A DNA stretch of 64,000 bases from Hepsetus odoe (lineage: Eukaryota > Chordata > Actinopteri > Characiformes > Hepsetidae): positions 17,848,945 through 17,912,944 of the forward strand of contig CM029367.1 in the NCBI GenBank assembly GCA_017165825.1. Reading direction: 5' to 3'. The notes beneath the pieces are model-generated. The model had not been told where the DNA came from and did no database searches. It saw only the letters and a program-made list of their open reading frames with translations. Made by a program: the position numbers and the translations under genes. Each line of letters begins with the position of its first letter. Within the stretch, counting starts at the first letter, position 1. Positions 37,600 to 49,841 of this stretch are shown here, in pieces.

Positions 37600-39832
37600 T
37601 CACTGTCTTGTATAACTTAAATCAATAATCTCTTTATAAAGGTGGTACAAGGCTGCCATCTCGGGAGAGGCCAGATCACAGGGATCCATAAGGGAGGCCG
37701 ATGTCAGATTAAATTCCTCCATATTAATGTTCATTATGTCAAAAACTGATTCTAAGTTCTGTTGCCTACACTATCCGTGCGGCATATGTTGAATTTTTGT
37801 TTACTTTTCAAAATAAGGACACTATGTCCTAAGTCTGTGCCGCCTTCATGAAGATGGGAGGTTTTGAGAATGTAATTACAGAAAATATTTTGGTGACTTA
37901 ACTTCTGGTGTTCATTGACAAAAGGCCACAAAACTCCAACAGTAAAGATCTTTATATTCCAAAAAGGTCTCGGCTGATGTGCAGATGGATGGAAAATAGT
38001 GTAGGTCTAAATGTAAGCTTCCACTTACTGTCCACGCTTGGTGTGACGGGGACAGAGTCGTCCACTTTGGGTGCTCTGTTCTGTTGAAGGGACGATATAT
38101 CTGTGATGCACATTGGAGAATCGGTCTGGTCCAGTTTTCCAAGCCTCTGTGTGATGCGATCGCTTAAATTGAAGTAATCTTTCCTCAAGTCTTTCAATTC
38201 GTTCAGTAGGAGCTCCCTTTCTCGCTCCAGCAGATTAACAGCCTCTCTCAGTCTCTCTCCCTCAAGCTTGCTGGCTGTTTCAGACTTGATCTTTTCTTTC
38301 TGAAGGTACTCCAGCTCCTCCTTCAGCATGAGCTTGTCTTTTTTAAGTTTGGACACTACTTCATTTAAGGCCTCTCCCTCCTTTCTCATTTCTTCCAACT
38401 GTTTCATGCAGATCTTCTGTTGCTCCTGTAAATGAAGTCTCTCCACTTTGTTTCTGTGATGGCTTAGTTTTAGTTCTTTCTTTGTGGTTTCCAAAAGTTG
38501 ATGCATGGATTCTCTTTGCAGTTTACTCTCATCCAGTTCTGCATTCAGTTGTTTTAGTACGTTCTGGGATTCCCGAAGATGTTCCTCAACTCTTCCTTTC
38601 TCTGACTCTCTGGACTCAAGCGCTTGCATGAGTTTCTTGTTTTCCTCCTGAATCTTGCACAGCTCATCTCGAAGGGTTTCATGTTCAGCTCTAAAGGCTG
38701 AAAGCTTCTCCTCAGCTCTCTGTGCAATTCTAAAGTTCTTCTTGTGTTCCTCCTCCATTGCCTGGATTTTCTTCTTGCATGCAGAAAGCTCTCTTGCTGC
38801 AGCATCCCTCTGTCTCTCCAGAAGAGTCTGATTCCTCAGTAGCTCCTCTGCCATCTGTTTGATCTTCTTTCCAGTGTTTTGAGAGGTCTTTTTCTTGGCT
38901 CGTTCCTCAAGAAGCCGTTCCTTGATGGCACCGGCACGCATTTTGAGTCGTTCATACTTCTCCAGCAGTGCCGAGAGTTGCTGGGCAAAGCTTTCATTGT
39001 TACTTTTAGCTATGCACAGTTTCTTTCTCATATCTTCACAAGCATTTTGATACCTCTGGCTGGCCTCAAAATTCTTCTGCTCCTCATGTTTCAGCTTTTC
39101 TGCCATGAGCTGGACCTCCATATCCTTCATCTTTGATATTTCTTTTACTTCCCTCAGCTCCTGGTGTTTCATCAGCAGCAGTGTGGCAATCTGTCGATTG
39201 TCTAAATCTTTCTGCTTTAATGCATCTAGCAAGCCAAGCTGCTTTCCTTTAGATGTCCTGTTTTTTCGGACACTTCCCTTTTCTCCTGATTTAATGGTCA
39301 ATGTGCCCCGTGAAGAGGGTTTGTGGGTTAATTTGGCTATAGCACTAGTAAAATTTGAACAAACACTGCTGCTTTTTGGTAGGTAAAGCGTCTGGGCGCA
39401 ATTTTGCAGCTCTAGGTTTCTGGCAGGGCTTGTAATCCCAGTTGCCAGAGCACATTTTCCAACTTTATCTTTGCTCATTTCTGCTCTTGTTAAAAGACTT
39501 TGCAACAATTCAGTTGTTGGTTCATCTAAACTGTATGCATTTCTGCCATTTGGAGATATAGCCTTAGATTCCTTTGTGTATTTTACAAACATCATTCCAT
39601 GCTGAGAGTGATCATGAGAATAATCCTGAGTCTTTACACTGCAGCCCAGGCTAGGTTTTTCAGACAGTAACTCCTGTGATCTTAAGTTAATTTCCCCACA
39701 GAAGGCACCTTGTTGATGAATCTGAACTAAACTGTCAGAAATTACTTCTTTAAAGTCCATTTGTCTGTAAAAACCACTACCCAGACTATGGCTTTCTGAG
39801 GAGCTTGTTGTGGAGTTACAATCTTCCTCCAT
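37600..39832 (-). CDS. Long coiled-coil protein, family not recognised
   Basis: Two coding exons on the minus strand: 39832-38029 and 37751-37600, joined by a donor ACA|GTAAGT and an acceptor ACTTAG, predicted 651 residues. I chose the ATG at 39832-39830 (MEEDCNSTTSSSES) because the longer frame upstream reads hydrophobic, intron-like sequence through a probable acceptor. The first 200 residues are Ser/Thr-rich and low in order. From about residue 200 to 600 the protein is almost continuous heptad-like coiled coil rich in Glu, Lys, Leu and Arg, with alanine-rich turns. The short last exon adds a conserved-looking tail ending DLSYTRQ. There is no signal peptide or membrane segment. Structure suggests a cytoskeletal, centrosomal or germ-cell scaffold, but that is inference; CAGE1-type proteins look similar, yet I cannot establish homology. 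It is tail-to-tail with hells. Confidence 0.8.
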
Positions 39833-40192
39833 CGTTAACGTTCCTAAGAATGACCTTTCAGACATCAGTGGCAAGAATTTTAAAAAGGAGAAAACAAAAA
39901 ATATCACATTAGTGCAAGTTTCATTAATGAATTTGATCATTAACATACTCTGACCTCAAGCTACCAGACACCGTAAAACACCTACTTACTTTCTTCCAAC
40001 ACTAAAATAAAAATGAAAGCCAGTCTGCAAAGTAAATGACCGGCTTCTTATCTAAAAAATGATGTTTTACAAAGTAAGCAGTAGCTGGAAAACTGCTCAA
40101 AGAACAACTCATGAATTTGTCTAAATGCAGTACAAATAAGTACATGTTAAAATGTTAGTGTAAAATCATTCCCAGCTCTTACCTTAAACAAC

Positions 40193-40300
40193 TTCCGTCT
40201 CCACTGCCTGAACAAGACCGTAACGGTAAATGTCTGCACAGCTTTAACTCCATTGTTCAAAGTTTTAATTATCTATCACCATAGTAACATGACAATAGCC
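40193..40300 (-). other. Probable non-coding first exon of the coiled-coil gene
   Basis: A donor AAG|GTAAGA at 40193/40192 on the minus strand follows a segment with no in-frame ATG that continues into the coding exon. It lies about 360 bases upstream of the chosen start and could be the 5' untranslated exon. The transcription start near 40300 is a guess. Confidence 0.4.
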
Positions 40301-41564
40301 CAGCAACTTTGGGAGCTGAAAAGCTCCAACTGCCTTCAGATCTAGACTAAGCATTTATACTATTGCTGCCAAAAAAGAAACATTATCCATACAGTGATTC
40401 AAAAGGACCAATAGGGAGAGAAGGCGTCACTTTCTCTGAATGTCTTGTCAGATTACTGAGACATCTAAAGCAGCTCGAGAAAGATTAACATAATAGCTCT
40501 TGGAAGAGCAGTACATTAGGTCAGGGAGTAAAACTGTGTTTAATGTCACAGATAAGCCCCGGTACCGTTTGACCTGAATATCATATTCCACTTTCTAATC
40601 AGTCCACACTTTGTTCCATACTGGTGATATTGGGGACTGATTCTTTTGAAGCAGGGAAAAATAAATACAAATATTTTGCGAGATAACTAACTGAGTAAAT
40701 GAAAGCCACACACAGGACAAGTCATTAAAAAACAAAACAACAAATTTAAATATTTTTCATTTATAAAATAAGTTATAGGACATGTCCTTGAAAGGCAGAC
40801 AAAAAAAAAAAAAAAAAAGTCATCCCATGGCAACTCTCCCATGGCAGAAGAGCTGTGCATGATGCAACATAGTCAGGCAAGCTTTAGCAAAGTACAGTAA
40901 ATGAACAGCAAGTCAATTCACATACAGTACAGAGCAATCAAATTGTTCAACTGGACCAATGCCCCTCTACCATTCATTTAGAGAGGAAAAAAAAAAACAA
41001 AGAAGATATTTATACATTCATGTACATTCTTAAGATTAAGGTAAAATCTAAAGTGTACAGGTAGAAACTGATCTGAAAAATTTTGGATGGATTTATAAAT
41101 CATCTAAACCGTAGTGCATCAACAAAAAAAAAAACCCAAAAAAACAAACAAACAAAAAAAACCCAATAAATGTCATCAAATGTCAGTTTTAAACACGAAC
41201 AGACAATGAAATGGCATATGGACAATATCTGCAGAGTTCTTTAACTCTGGAACAGAAATAACTTTTCAAATTGTATAAATCCAGGACTAATGAGTCTAAA
41301 ATGTGTAAAATGGATGACAACTTTCCTCCAATAACTTCAGCATAACAACCACCAAACATGCATAAAGAACCAAATTCAATTCACAAATGTATGTGTATTC
41401 AAGGGTGGCTTTACATTATAGTGACTGAGCTTTGCTCTTTCACTGAAGCTGTATGATAGACAGGATATAGATTGTAAACTTTGGTTTTAATTATTTAATC
41501 TAAGTGAACAGAATTCACAAATAAAACTACAAAAAAAAACAAAAAACACTGCGCACACAAACAG
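40301..41564. other. Intergenic; probable 3' UTR of atl2 on the right
   Basis: No exon is supported. The sequence contains poly-A runs at 40801-40818, 40987-40997 and 41120-41165. The right part is likely the 3' untranslated region of atl2 (minus). No clear AATAAA could be assigned. Confidence 0.4.
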
Positions 41565-44500
41565 TCAGGTGGTCTTTAACTTGGTAGTTTGTTTCACTTG
41601 TTCAGTTAGACTGGCTCTAATAGAGTTAACTACAGTTTGACGAATGTTTTCCTCCATGTATTGTTCGGTCAGTGGCTTCAGCACCTAAAAATAATTTAAA
41701 AATGAGAAGAAATAAAACAATAAAAATACAATCGAGTCAGCCATAGGATATGATAATACCAATACACAATTTATGGGATAGAATACCACGAAAAGGGAAA
41801 GCTATAAAACTTCATATTAAGGGGACAAGAACGCACACACTGAAGTTAAGGAGTATTTACTCAAAAGACCTTCCCAAATTTTGAAATAGAGCACAAAGAC
41901 TTTCCGACCCATACTGGACATTATGGAACACTTATGAATAGTGGAAAAAACTAAGATCATGGAAGTAAGGAGGGGATAATGAGAACGAGTTTCTCACCTT
42001 TGACACATTCCTCTACAGAGCAGAAGACGAATGTGAATGAAGAGATGAATGTATGTTAGGACAAGAAGCTTATTACTGAATGGTATGGGATATATACATG
42101 ACGCAAAGAAAGATGGGATCAGAAAGGGTTGTTGCACTGCTGCTTAGTGGTCCAATGCAGCAGCGCTGCCAAAAAAAAAGTAGATGACCAGCTGCAGCTC
42201 CTTGACTTGAAAGCGGGAGGGGCTGCAGGCTGGAGAACATGATCTGAACATTTCACTGACAGCTGTCCAAAACATACACCATGACCCCTAGATATCCAAC
42301 AGGCTTTCCCCTCATTTGTAAACAGCAAACTATCTGTTTGGATTTAGAAATGGACTTTAACTGTATTCAATGACCCTAAAAAATGTGTGTCAGAGTGTCT
42401 GAAGTAATGACCAGCATAAATAAGGAAGTAACACTCACCTGCTCCCACAAGGCTTCTGCTGTGAGGTCTATAGCAACTCCCACTTCTCGATATTCTCCTG
42501 AGTATCTGACATATGCCCAAGCACACAGCGACAGCAGTGAGACACCCATCACGAGGTTGGCCAATGCAGCGATTACTGACAAACCAATGAAGCCTGTTAT
42601 TGTGGAGACTAAATAGGTGAAAAACATGACGGCAAAGAGTGTGGCAGGAGTTCTTGCTGCATAGAAGATATTCTTGCTTTCATTGTGTTTCATGAAATTT
42701 GCATAAACTTCATCAAGCTCCGACTCCAACTGCTCCTGGTAGCGCTGGCTGAACTGCACTCCTCCCATCTTTTTAACTGCACGGAACTGCTGGACAGATG
42801 TTTGCTTCAGCTCCTCATGATAGCGTTGGAGGTCTATTGGTGCAATGTAGGGTTTGTCTCCGCCACATATCTAATGACAAACATGCACATTGTGTAGAAG
42901 AGCGGAAAAAGAAACCTTAAATATCAAATGTTTTATTTAACTGATGAAAGAACTATTCTAAAGTATAGTTAGGTACCTTCTGAGATTGCTATCTAGGCCA
43001 AATTAAAAACTTCTATTTTGGTGCTATGGTCTCAAGTTATTTTCAGTTATGTAGGTTACCTCGTTACATCACGCTCCAGCTATATAAATAAAATAAAAAA
43101 AAAACAGAGGACTCAAGTCCCCCTAATTCTTTGGTTTAATTTTAAGAGGTTATTAAAACAAAGTCTTATGATGAAAGATGCATAATTTGATTTATTTCAG
43201 GTCACAATATGCACCTCAATAAAATCATTAAAAACATGAATCCTACCAGCTCCATTCTACGGCTGTAAGTGTCTTTTGCTCCAGCCACAGCTGTAAGGTT
43301 GTTTGCTTCAGCTGTTGCCTATTGTACAGAAGTAAAGTCAGAGAGGTGATACTGAAAACATATAGATCAATGGTGAAACATCAGGATTGTTTACCTGCAA
43401 CATGGACTTGGGATGAGGTAGTTCCTCACCTTGGTAGATTTTAATATAGGCCTGCAGACACAATATAGTTCATTAAATTATTTCTAAATGGATTTACCAA
43501 TAAATACAAAAGAAGTGGGGAAAGTTACAGCTGCTGTAAGAATATTTTCCCTGATCATTAGTACAAACATTGTATCGTAATAAGAATACACAAAAAGTAA
43601 AGTATGCTCATACAAGAATATTATTTATTACCATACCTTGAAATACTCCAGTAAATCCCTGCATGTGACTTTGGCTCCATTGATCTCTTTCTCCACCAGG
43701 TTCTCAGGGGCTAGCAGCAGTGGCACCAGATTTTGTAGCTCCTTTTTGAAATTGCCATCTATATCTATAGATTGAACAAAGATTAGAAAACAGTTGTTCA
43801 TCCACATGTGCACTTGATAAAGAGAATTTTCTAACCTCTTAGTCTGCCATCAAAGTTGGGGTTAGTTGCGACCTTCAGCCCTGGGTGAGGCAGCAGAAAG
43901 CATCCAATACTGGAGAAACAAGAGTGGATGTGCTTCCTCACGTTTTGCAACTCCTCATGCTGGTTCTGTTTCACCTAGAATTAATATTTACACATTATAA
44001 TACAGAATTTACCTCAATGGCTGAACATATAGTTTTTAGCCATAAATCTGCACTTTTCACACAAATAGCAACATAATATATTTAATACAAACTGGCCAGA
44101 TAGTGGGATTTCCAATACACCTCACTGACCATAAGAATGTGTACATTTTCTCAGCCATTTTTAATAATAAATATGAAAAATGAGCCTACCTGAAGTCTCC
44201 GTTCCAAGAAACGATTACCTCCAGCAAGTCCATACTCATGCTCATAAGGGTAACACCAATCTCTGATAAGAAACAACAGTTTCTAAAAAGATGGGGGGGG
44301 GTGGATCAGAAACTCAAACCTGAGAAAAGCAAGTGCTTAATATGCATATTTAATTAATTATTACCTGAAATGGTTTTTCACAGATTTCCTCCATGGCTAG
44401 ACGACCATATTCTGTAAAAAGCTAAAAAGAAGATGATCAACAAGAAAATATATACATATGAAACAAAGACACTGAGAGTAATAACAAAATAACACTGTGT

Positions 44501-47409
44501 ACCTGCAGATGCTGCAAGTCATCTTCTTGAATATTCTGTGAAAGATTATAAACCTAAACCAAACAAAAGAGAACATATGGCAGTCTTACAAAATAAACAT
44601 AAGCCATGTGTATTTGGAGGTGAGCCTGAATGTGTGGCATTCTGTCCAGCATGAACACACCTGTACAGAACTGGTCATAGTGCTGAGGGCAAAAACTGTA
44701 GCACAGTCTTTAATGGTGGATTGACTGTCAAATGCTCCCTGAGTGTCAACCAAAAGAACAGCAACCTGAGGACAAAAATGTAATTAGGCCAAGTACATGT
44801 GCATCCTGAGTAGCAGCATAACTTTGTGATGATTAAGTGACAAGCACCTCACCTTACTGCCATCTGCCTTTTCCACTACAAAGACTTCACTCCAGGCTTG
44901 TATTCCTGTTGTTTCTCGCTCACAGCCTCCTCTCCATGAGAAACCAGTTAGTGGCTCATCATCTCCTCCCATCCATGACTCAGAAGACTACAGAGGAGGA
45001 CGAGAAAGAAAAACCTGCAAAGAACTGCTTTTGGTGTAATATCAATAACTGGCCAGGCTGGTATGACACTTCACAACATGCCAGCAAAGATGAGGACTTC
45101 ATGCTGATGACTCTGGGGTTATGTGTGGAACATGTGAGAGCATGTATGGCAAACCTGATTATGCATATAGCGGAGCAAGAAGTCTAGTAGGAAGGACTTT
45201 CCCTTGCGAAAAGCACCGGCAACAGAAAGCACGACCACATTTAGATCCCGGACATGTTCTTGCATTAGAATCTTCTCCAGCGCAGCAGCATCAAGCTCAA
45301 ACATATGGTCATCTGCTTTGGCCACCACAATCTGTACTGGCCGAGCTCCCTGAGGGATTGGCTCTTCCTCATGTTCAGGTTCAATCTCAAGCTCCTCCTC
45401 TACAGCACATGGGGCAACTCCGTTGGTGTCATGGATCAACTCCTCCATCGTGTGTGAACATGGACGACATATAGGCACTTCCTCCACCCCTCGCATATCT
45501 GTGCATATGCAAAACAAATACAATTTTCACATGTAAAAAAAAGAATGATACGTGAAGGCGAAAGATTAAAAGTTCCTTTTAACACAAATAATCTAGGAAT
45601 TGCAGAAGTACAATTAATAAAACCAAGCTGAGACTTTCACACGCCTATACATTGCTGTAAAAGGACAAAAGGATCTTTTCAGCAATGTTTTGAAAAAGCT
45701 TGAATGGTGAGAAATACATTACTGCTAAAGAACATCTGGGAAGATGACCCAGATGTTTCTTCAGCCAAAACAAAATGGAAAAAGCAGCAGCTCATTAGAA
45801 TAATTATATATAAAACATGATTTTGGGGGTTTTTGGGAGTGACAACCTACAGTTACCAAACACTGTTAACATTTAAGACAACATTTGAATGCTTGTATTC
45901 AATCTTCTATGCCAACTTCACACTAGACCATGGGTTAGTAGGATTTTGTCCTTTAGCTGTACAGTCTTCCGCACACGGATCAGTTTCTATTCCAGGCGTG
46001 CGGATCCTAGTGTTAACCCCTGCACTTTACCCACAAGCTTTGATAAGCCTAGAGTTGGTCAGCCGTGCAGCTACATTTGGCTTTTTCCTCTCCTCTCCTC
46101 CCTGATGGACACACAAACAGCCTCAGGGTGTCCGCTCGGCACTGGCCTCTTTGGGCGGAAGTCCAAGTGACCCCAGGGTGTGGAGCAGACTCAAGCGCGC
46201 AAGGACACGGGATAGGAGCCAGTAAAAATAACCAGTTTTTTTCCTTTGGTCTGCTCGAATTGAATGGCCTACATGTACACAAAGTGCTTTTTTAAAATCA
46301 CAAATCACTGATAACACTAATGTTAACAACACAACAATAGAATAACTATTAGAAAAAGAAAAAAGATATAGGAAAAAAATGCACAATTGACAAACACACA
46401 CACACACACACACGAAAATACTTTTAAAAAAAAGTAATCCATACTTAATGTAGTTGTTGAATGAGCAGGTTAAACTGCACACACAGATTACAACAACAAG
46501 CCAGAACACGTGGAATCATCTTTCAGCCCATCTCCATCTCTCGCCACATCACACGGGTTTACGGACCTCAGAAAAACAAACCTGCCATCAATCAAATCCG
46601 CCTCATCTGACCGGTAACATTACACCTGAACTCTGCGATCGGGGAGGGTCCTGTTTTTCATCAATGTTACAAAACATTAACAAAATACACACGCACGGCT
46701 CAGTTACCGAGTAAGTAACTTTCCCAACAGGCTCGGAACACATCTGCAGAATTTAAGCGCGTTACGAAACGATCTTAATAGAAAATCTGTTCTGCAAAGT
46801 TGCCTGCAGCGCTTTACACTCCGAGCCGCGGGCTTCGCAGCACACAGCGAGAGAAAGTAACAGATGGCACAGGGAGCCGGCACACTCGATAGTTTGCCTA
46901 GACTGCAAACTCGCAAGCCAAGAATAGCAAACTCAAAAAATAACCGGGCCGGAGAAACGCTCACTGTTTGCCTGGCCCGGCGGAGCAAAGCCCCGGACGC
47001 CGTGATCTGGACGCAGGTAAACACGCTTCAGGGGGTCCGCGCGGTGTGCGCCTGCCTCTCTGAGCCGAAGAAGGAGAAAAGTACAGTTGCCACCAAAAAC
47101 CAGCTGTCAAACATGTTCGCCCGGTCACGGCGAGGCAGAAAGAGTGGGACAATATCAGTCGTGTCTTCTCAGGTAACGACAGAAGAGGAGCGAAAACTTT
47201 ATCACACAACTATTCCCAGTTTTACTCCCCACGCCGCGCACACAGCGTCCCCCAAACTCTCACACAGCCGGCAAACACTGCCCCAAAACTACGGTCAGGG
47301 CTGAAAATTGTGTTTAGGTTCTCCGTCGGTTATTACCTCGGTCAGGTTTGTGATTTATGTGATTTGTCTCGGAGAAATTCCGAGCTCTCGCTCCCGCGCG
47401 CTCCGCCAT
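41565..47409 (-). CDS. atl2: Atlastin GTPase, ATL2 type
   Basis: Atlastins are dynamin-like GTPases in the endoplasmic reticulum membrane that tether and fuse tubules to form three-way junctions. Coding exons in order: 47409-47337, 45498-45155, 44987-44853, 44765-44661, 44553-44503, 44421-44365, 44282-44190, 43974-43836, 43764-43637, 43451-43395, 43318-43247, 42870-42439, 41684-41565; total 1806 bases, 601 residues (human ATL2 583). The P-loop GAFRKGKS is at 119-126, switch II DTQG at 191-194 and the guanine-binding RD at 262-263. A three-helix middle domain follows, then two membrane segments at about 493-513 and 516-538, and a C-terminal amphipathic helix (MEENIRQTV). ATL2 rather than ATL1 or ATL3 is favoured by the acidic N-terminal region, the C-terminus and the neighbours galm and dhx57. 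The longer acidic N-terminus is variable in this family. No defect is seen. Confidence 0.95.
45499..47336 (-). other. First intron of atl2
   Basis: The intron is 1.8 kb. It contains a (CA)n microsatellite near 46396-46413, and its 5' part (46780-47336) is CpG-rich, part of the promoter island. A plus-strand open frame of 146 codons at 46864-47304 lies in this CpG-rich part; I see no domain or splice structure in it and do not annotate it as coding. Confidence 0.6.
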
Positions 47410-47530
47410 CTTGTTCGGTTAAAGTATCGAGCGCTCCGTCTTCACTTTATCAGAGCAGGAGGCGGGCTGCCGGGTCCTAGTGCCCGCCCACTCTTCCCCC
47501 TTCTGTTCCTCTCAGCAGTGCGCGGGACTG
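46780..47530. promoter_or_regulatory. CpG-rich promoter region of atl2
   Basis: CpG dinucleotides are dense here and rare outside. The region covers the first coding exon, the start of intron 1 and about 120 bases upstream. The start codon at 47409-47407 sits in CAAGATGGCG, a context typical of housekeeping genes. The transcription start is likely within 47410-47530. Confidence 0.6.
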
Positions 47531-47896
47531 TAGCTACTAAATTATAAAGAACTTCCTCCAGCTCAGTTCATCTGCTTAAGTGTATCCATCATGGAGCTCC
47601 AATTGCTCACGCACACGCAGCTTGTACTGTTTAGAAAAGCTTGTAGAATCCTGAAAATCCTGTGCAGTCTAGAAAAGCTTGTGTAATAAGCCTGCTACTA
47701 CCTGCAGTTTCCATACAGTTTGCATATTGTGTGCATATTGTCTCTTATGTAAAGACTCTGCTGTAACAAATCCCTTGGCCTATACATCTGATTCTAATTC
47801 TCTGCAGATTCTTCAAAGCCAAAGGTCACCAGGTCCAGTGGCAAATCAGAGAGGAATGAAGCATCGGAGAGGAATAAAGCTTTAGAGCAGTGAAGG
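47531..47896. other. Upstream flank of atl2
   Basis: No feature is recognised. Two copies of TAGAAAAGCTTGT occur near 47631 and 47671. Confidence 0.4.
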
Positions 47897-48131
47897 GACT
47901 ATTCTTATTGTGAGTACACAGCACAGGACACAGTGAACCACAATGAAATTTAACCCATGCAAACAAACACACATTGTGCAGCAGGGGGCAGCTATGAAAG
48001 CACCCAGGGAGCAGTGACAGAGACGGTACCTTGCTCAAGGGTACCTCAGGGCAACCTACTGGTAAGGGGTTTGAACCCACAACCTTCCAATCCTGTGGCC
48101 AACTCACTAACCACTAGGCCACTGCTGCCCC
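47897..48131 (-). mobile_element. tRNA-derived SINE, family B (copy d)
   Basis: Reverse orientation: the tail (GACTATTCTTATTGTGAG) is at the left and the 5' end (CCACTAGGCCACTGCTGCCC) at the right. It contains the family body read backward (CTCAAGGGTACCTCAGG). Confidence 0.85.
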
Positions 48132-48216
48132 TTAGACTGTGGAGCAGTGATAGTACGGGTGATCCTAGCAGTCCATAACTGATCTTCCACTATCATTCCC
48201 TGAGCAATGTCCTTGT

Positions 48217-48470
48217 GGGCAGTGGTGGCCTAGTGGTTAAGGAGCTTGCAACAGGCTCGGAAGATTGTGGTTTGGAACCCCTTACCAGTAAGTTGCACTG
48301 AGGTACCCTTGAGCAAGGTACCGTCCCCGTCACTGCTCCCCGGGCACTTACATAGCTGCCCCCTGCTGCACGGTGTTTGCATGGGTTAAATGCAGAGGTC
48401 CAGTTTCGTTGTGGTTCACTGTGTGCTGTGCTGTGACCTTGCAATGACAAGAATAGTCACTTTCACTTAT
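48217..48470 (+). mobile_element. tRNA-derived SINE, family B (copy e)
   Basis: A nearly full-length copy beginning GGGCAGTGGTGGCCTAGTGG and ending AATGACAAGAATAGTCACTT. With copy d it forms a head-to-head inverted pair separated by about 85 bases. Confidence 0.85.
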
Positions 48471-48939
48471 GGCTGAATCCAGTCAAATCTTCACACCAAA
48501 GCTCCAGTGTAAAACCTTATGTGAAAACATAAAATGTACAACCAAGGAATGATATTCCTATTATAGTAAACATTTTTGCATGGGTTGTCACTTTCTTTCA
48601 TTTATAAAGCTTAACTAAGAATGAACAATATATTTTTAAAAGAAGTGGCTCAGAAGGGAGGACTACAGCCTGCTGGGCTCGGAGACTGAACTAACTAAAG
48701 AAATGGGTTATAGAGAAGCTAAAAGAAGAATCCTCAGAGACACTGCAATCTGGGCCTCCATAGTCCTACTTCATATATCCCGCATCACTCAGACCAAACA
48801 CTGCAGCTGGGTTCACATCCAAAGGTGCAACATAGAGTATTCATAAATTATAACTTTTTAAAAATTGTGTTGTATGTTTGATTTGTTCAGTTTGAAATCT
48901 GAGCCACTTTTTATTTGCTACACAAATAAACACAAATAC
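48471..48939. other. Non-coding stretch between SINE copies
   Basis: Nothing recognised. Confidence 0.45.
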
Positions 48940-49161
48940 ATGATCGGCGGATCGGGGGTTCAAACCCCTTCCCAATAGGTTGCCCTGAGGTACCCTTGAG
49001 CAAGGTACCGTCCCCATCACTGCCCCCCGGGCGCTTTCAATAGCTGCCCACTGCTGCACGGGTTTGAGTGTGCATGGGTTAAATGCAGAGGTCCAATTTC
49101 GTTGTGGTTCATGTGTGCTGTGCCGTGACCTCGCAATGACAAGGGTTGTCACTTTCACATA
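48940..49161 (+). mobile_element. tRNA-derived SINE, family B (copy f), 5'-truncated
   Basis: The copy begins within the tRNA-like part at about GATCGGCGGATCGGGGGTTC and keeps the body and the tail (AATGACAAGGGTTGTCAC). The A box is missing. Confidence 0.8.
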
Positions 49162-49841
49162 CTCACCAGTAGCAGTAATATGAATAATCTATAAATGATT
49201 AATTATGTATAATGATCAATAAGTGCAATGTTTATAATGCCATAAATTGCAAGCGAATATTTTTTATAATCCTTTTTATAAAACAGTAATCTGATTTTAG
49301 ACGGATTTCAAATTATGGTTACGCCCACAACGATGGACCAATGAACACAAACTCTCCCTGAAGACCTCGTTAATATTCATGAAAGTTACATTTGATTGGC
49401 TCCTGTCGCTCAGCGGCGCATCCTATTCGTCCCACTTTACCGGCCCACTTTTGTTGAACTCGCACAAACTACAACATCTGCAAAGGTGTATTTCAGTCCT
49501 CCAGGACGAGGGGCTTGATCTCCGTTTGCACCTTGTTCCCTGTTTAGTGCACTAAAGCGAGCCATGAAATATGACCTCTAGTGCGCTGTTTGTCATGTTA
49601 GGTTCTGCACACGTGGCTGCGTCCCAAATGGCTCTTCCTTGGTCATCTGATGTTTGAGTGCAGAGGAGATCATTTCATGACCTACATAGTGTACTACAAG
49701 GAAACACAGCTATTTGAGATTCGGCCGTTGTCGCGTGATGATGACATTAATTTCGTCGCAGCTTGAAAGTCTGGTGCGTTCAAAGTTTCAGCTGCAGAGG
49801 GGAACTGAACCCAACTGCTGGAACACGGAGTCTAATCCGCC
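49162..49841 (+). promoter_or_regulatory. Upstream region and 5' UTR of galm
   Basis: This is the 680-base flank before the galm start. A CCAAT-like element (GACCAATGAAC, about 49335) and ATTGGCTCC (inverted CCAAT) near 49394 suggest a CCAAT-driven promoter. There is no TATA box in a convincing place. The transcription start is not resolved. Confidence 0.45.

Noticed and set aside
46864..47304. Plus-strand frame of 146 codons antisense to atl2 intron 1
   Set aside because: It lies in CpG-rich promoter DNA where long frames arise by chance; no domain or splice signals.
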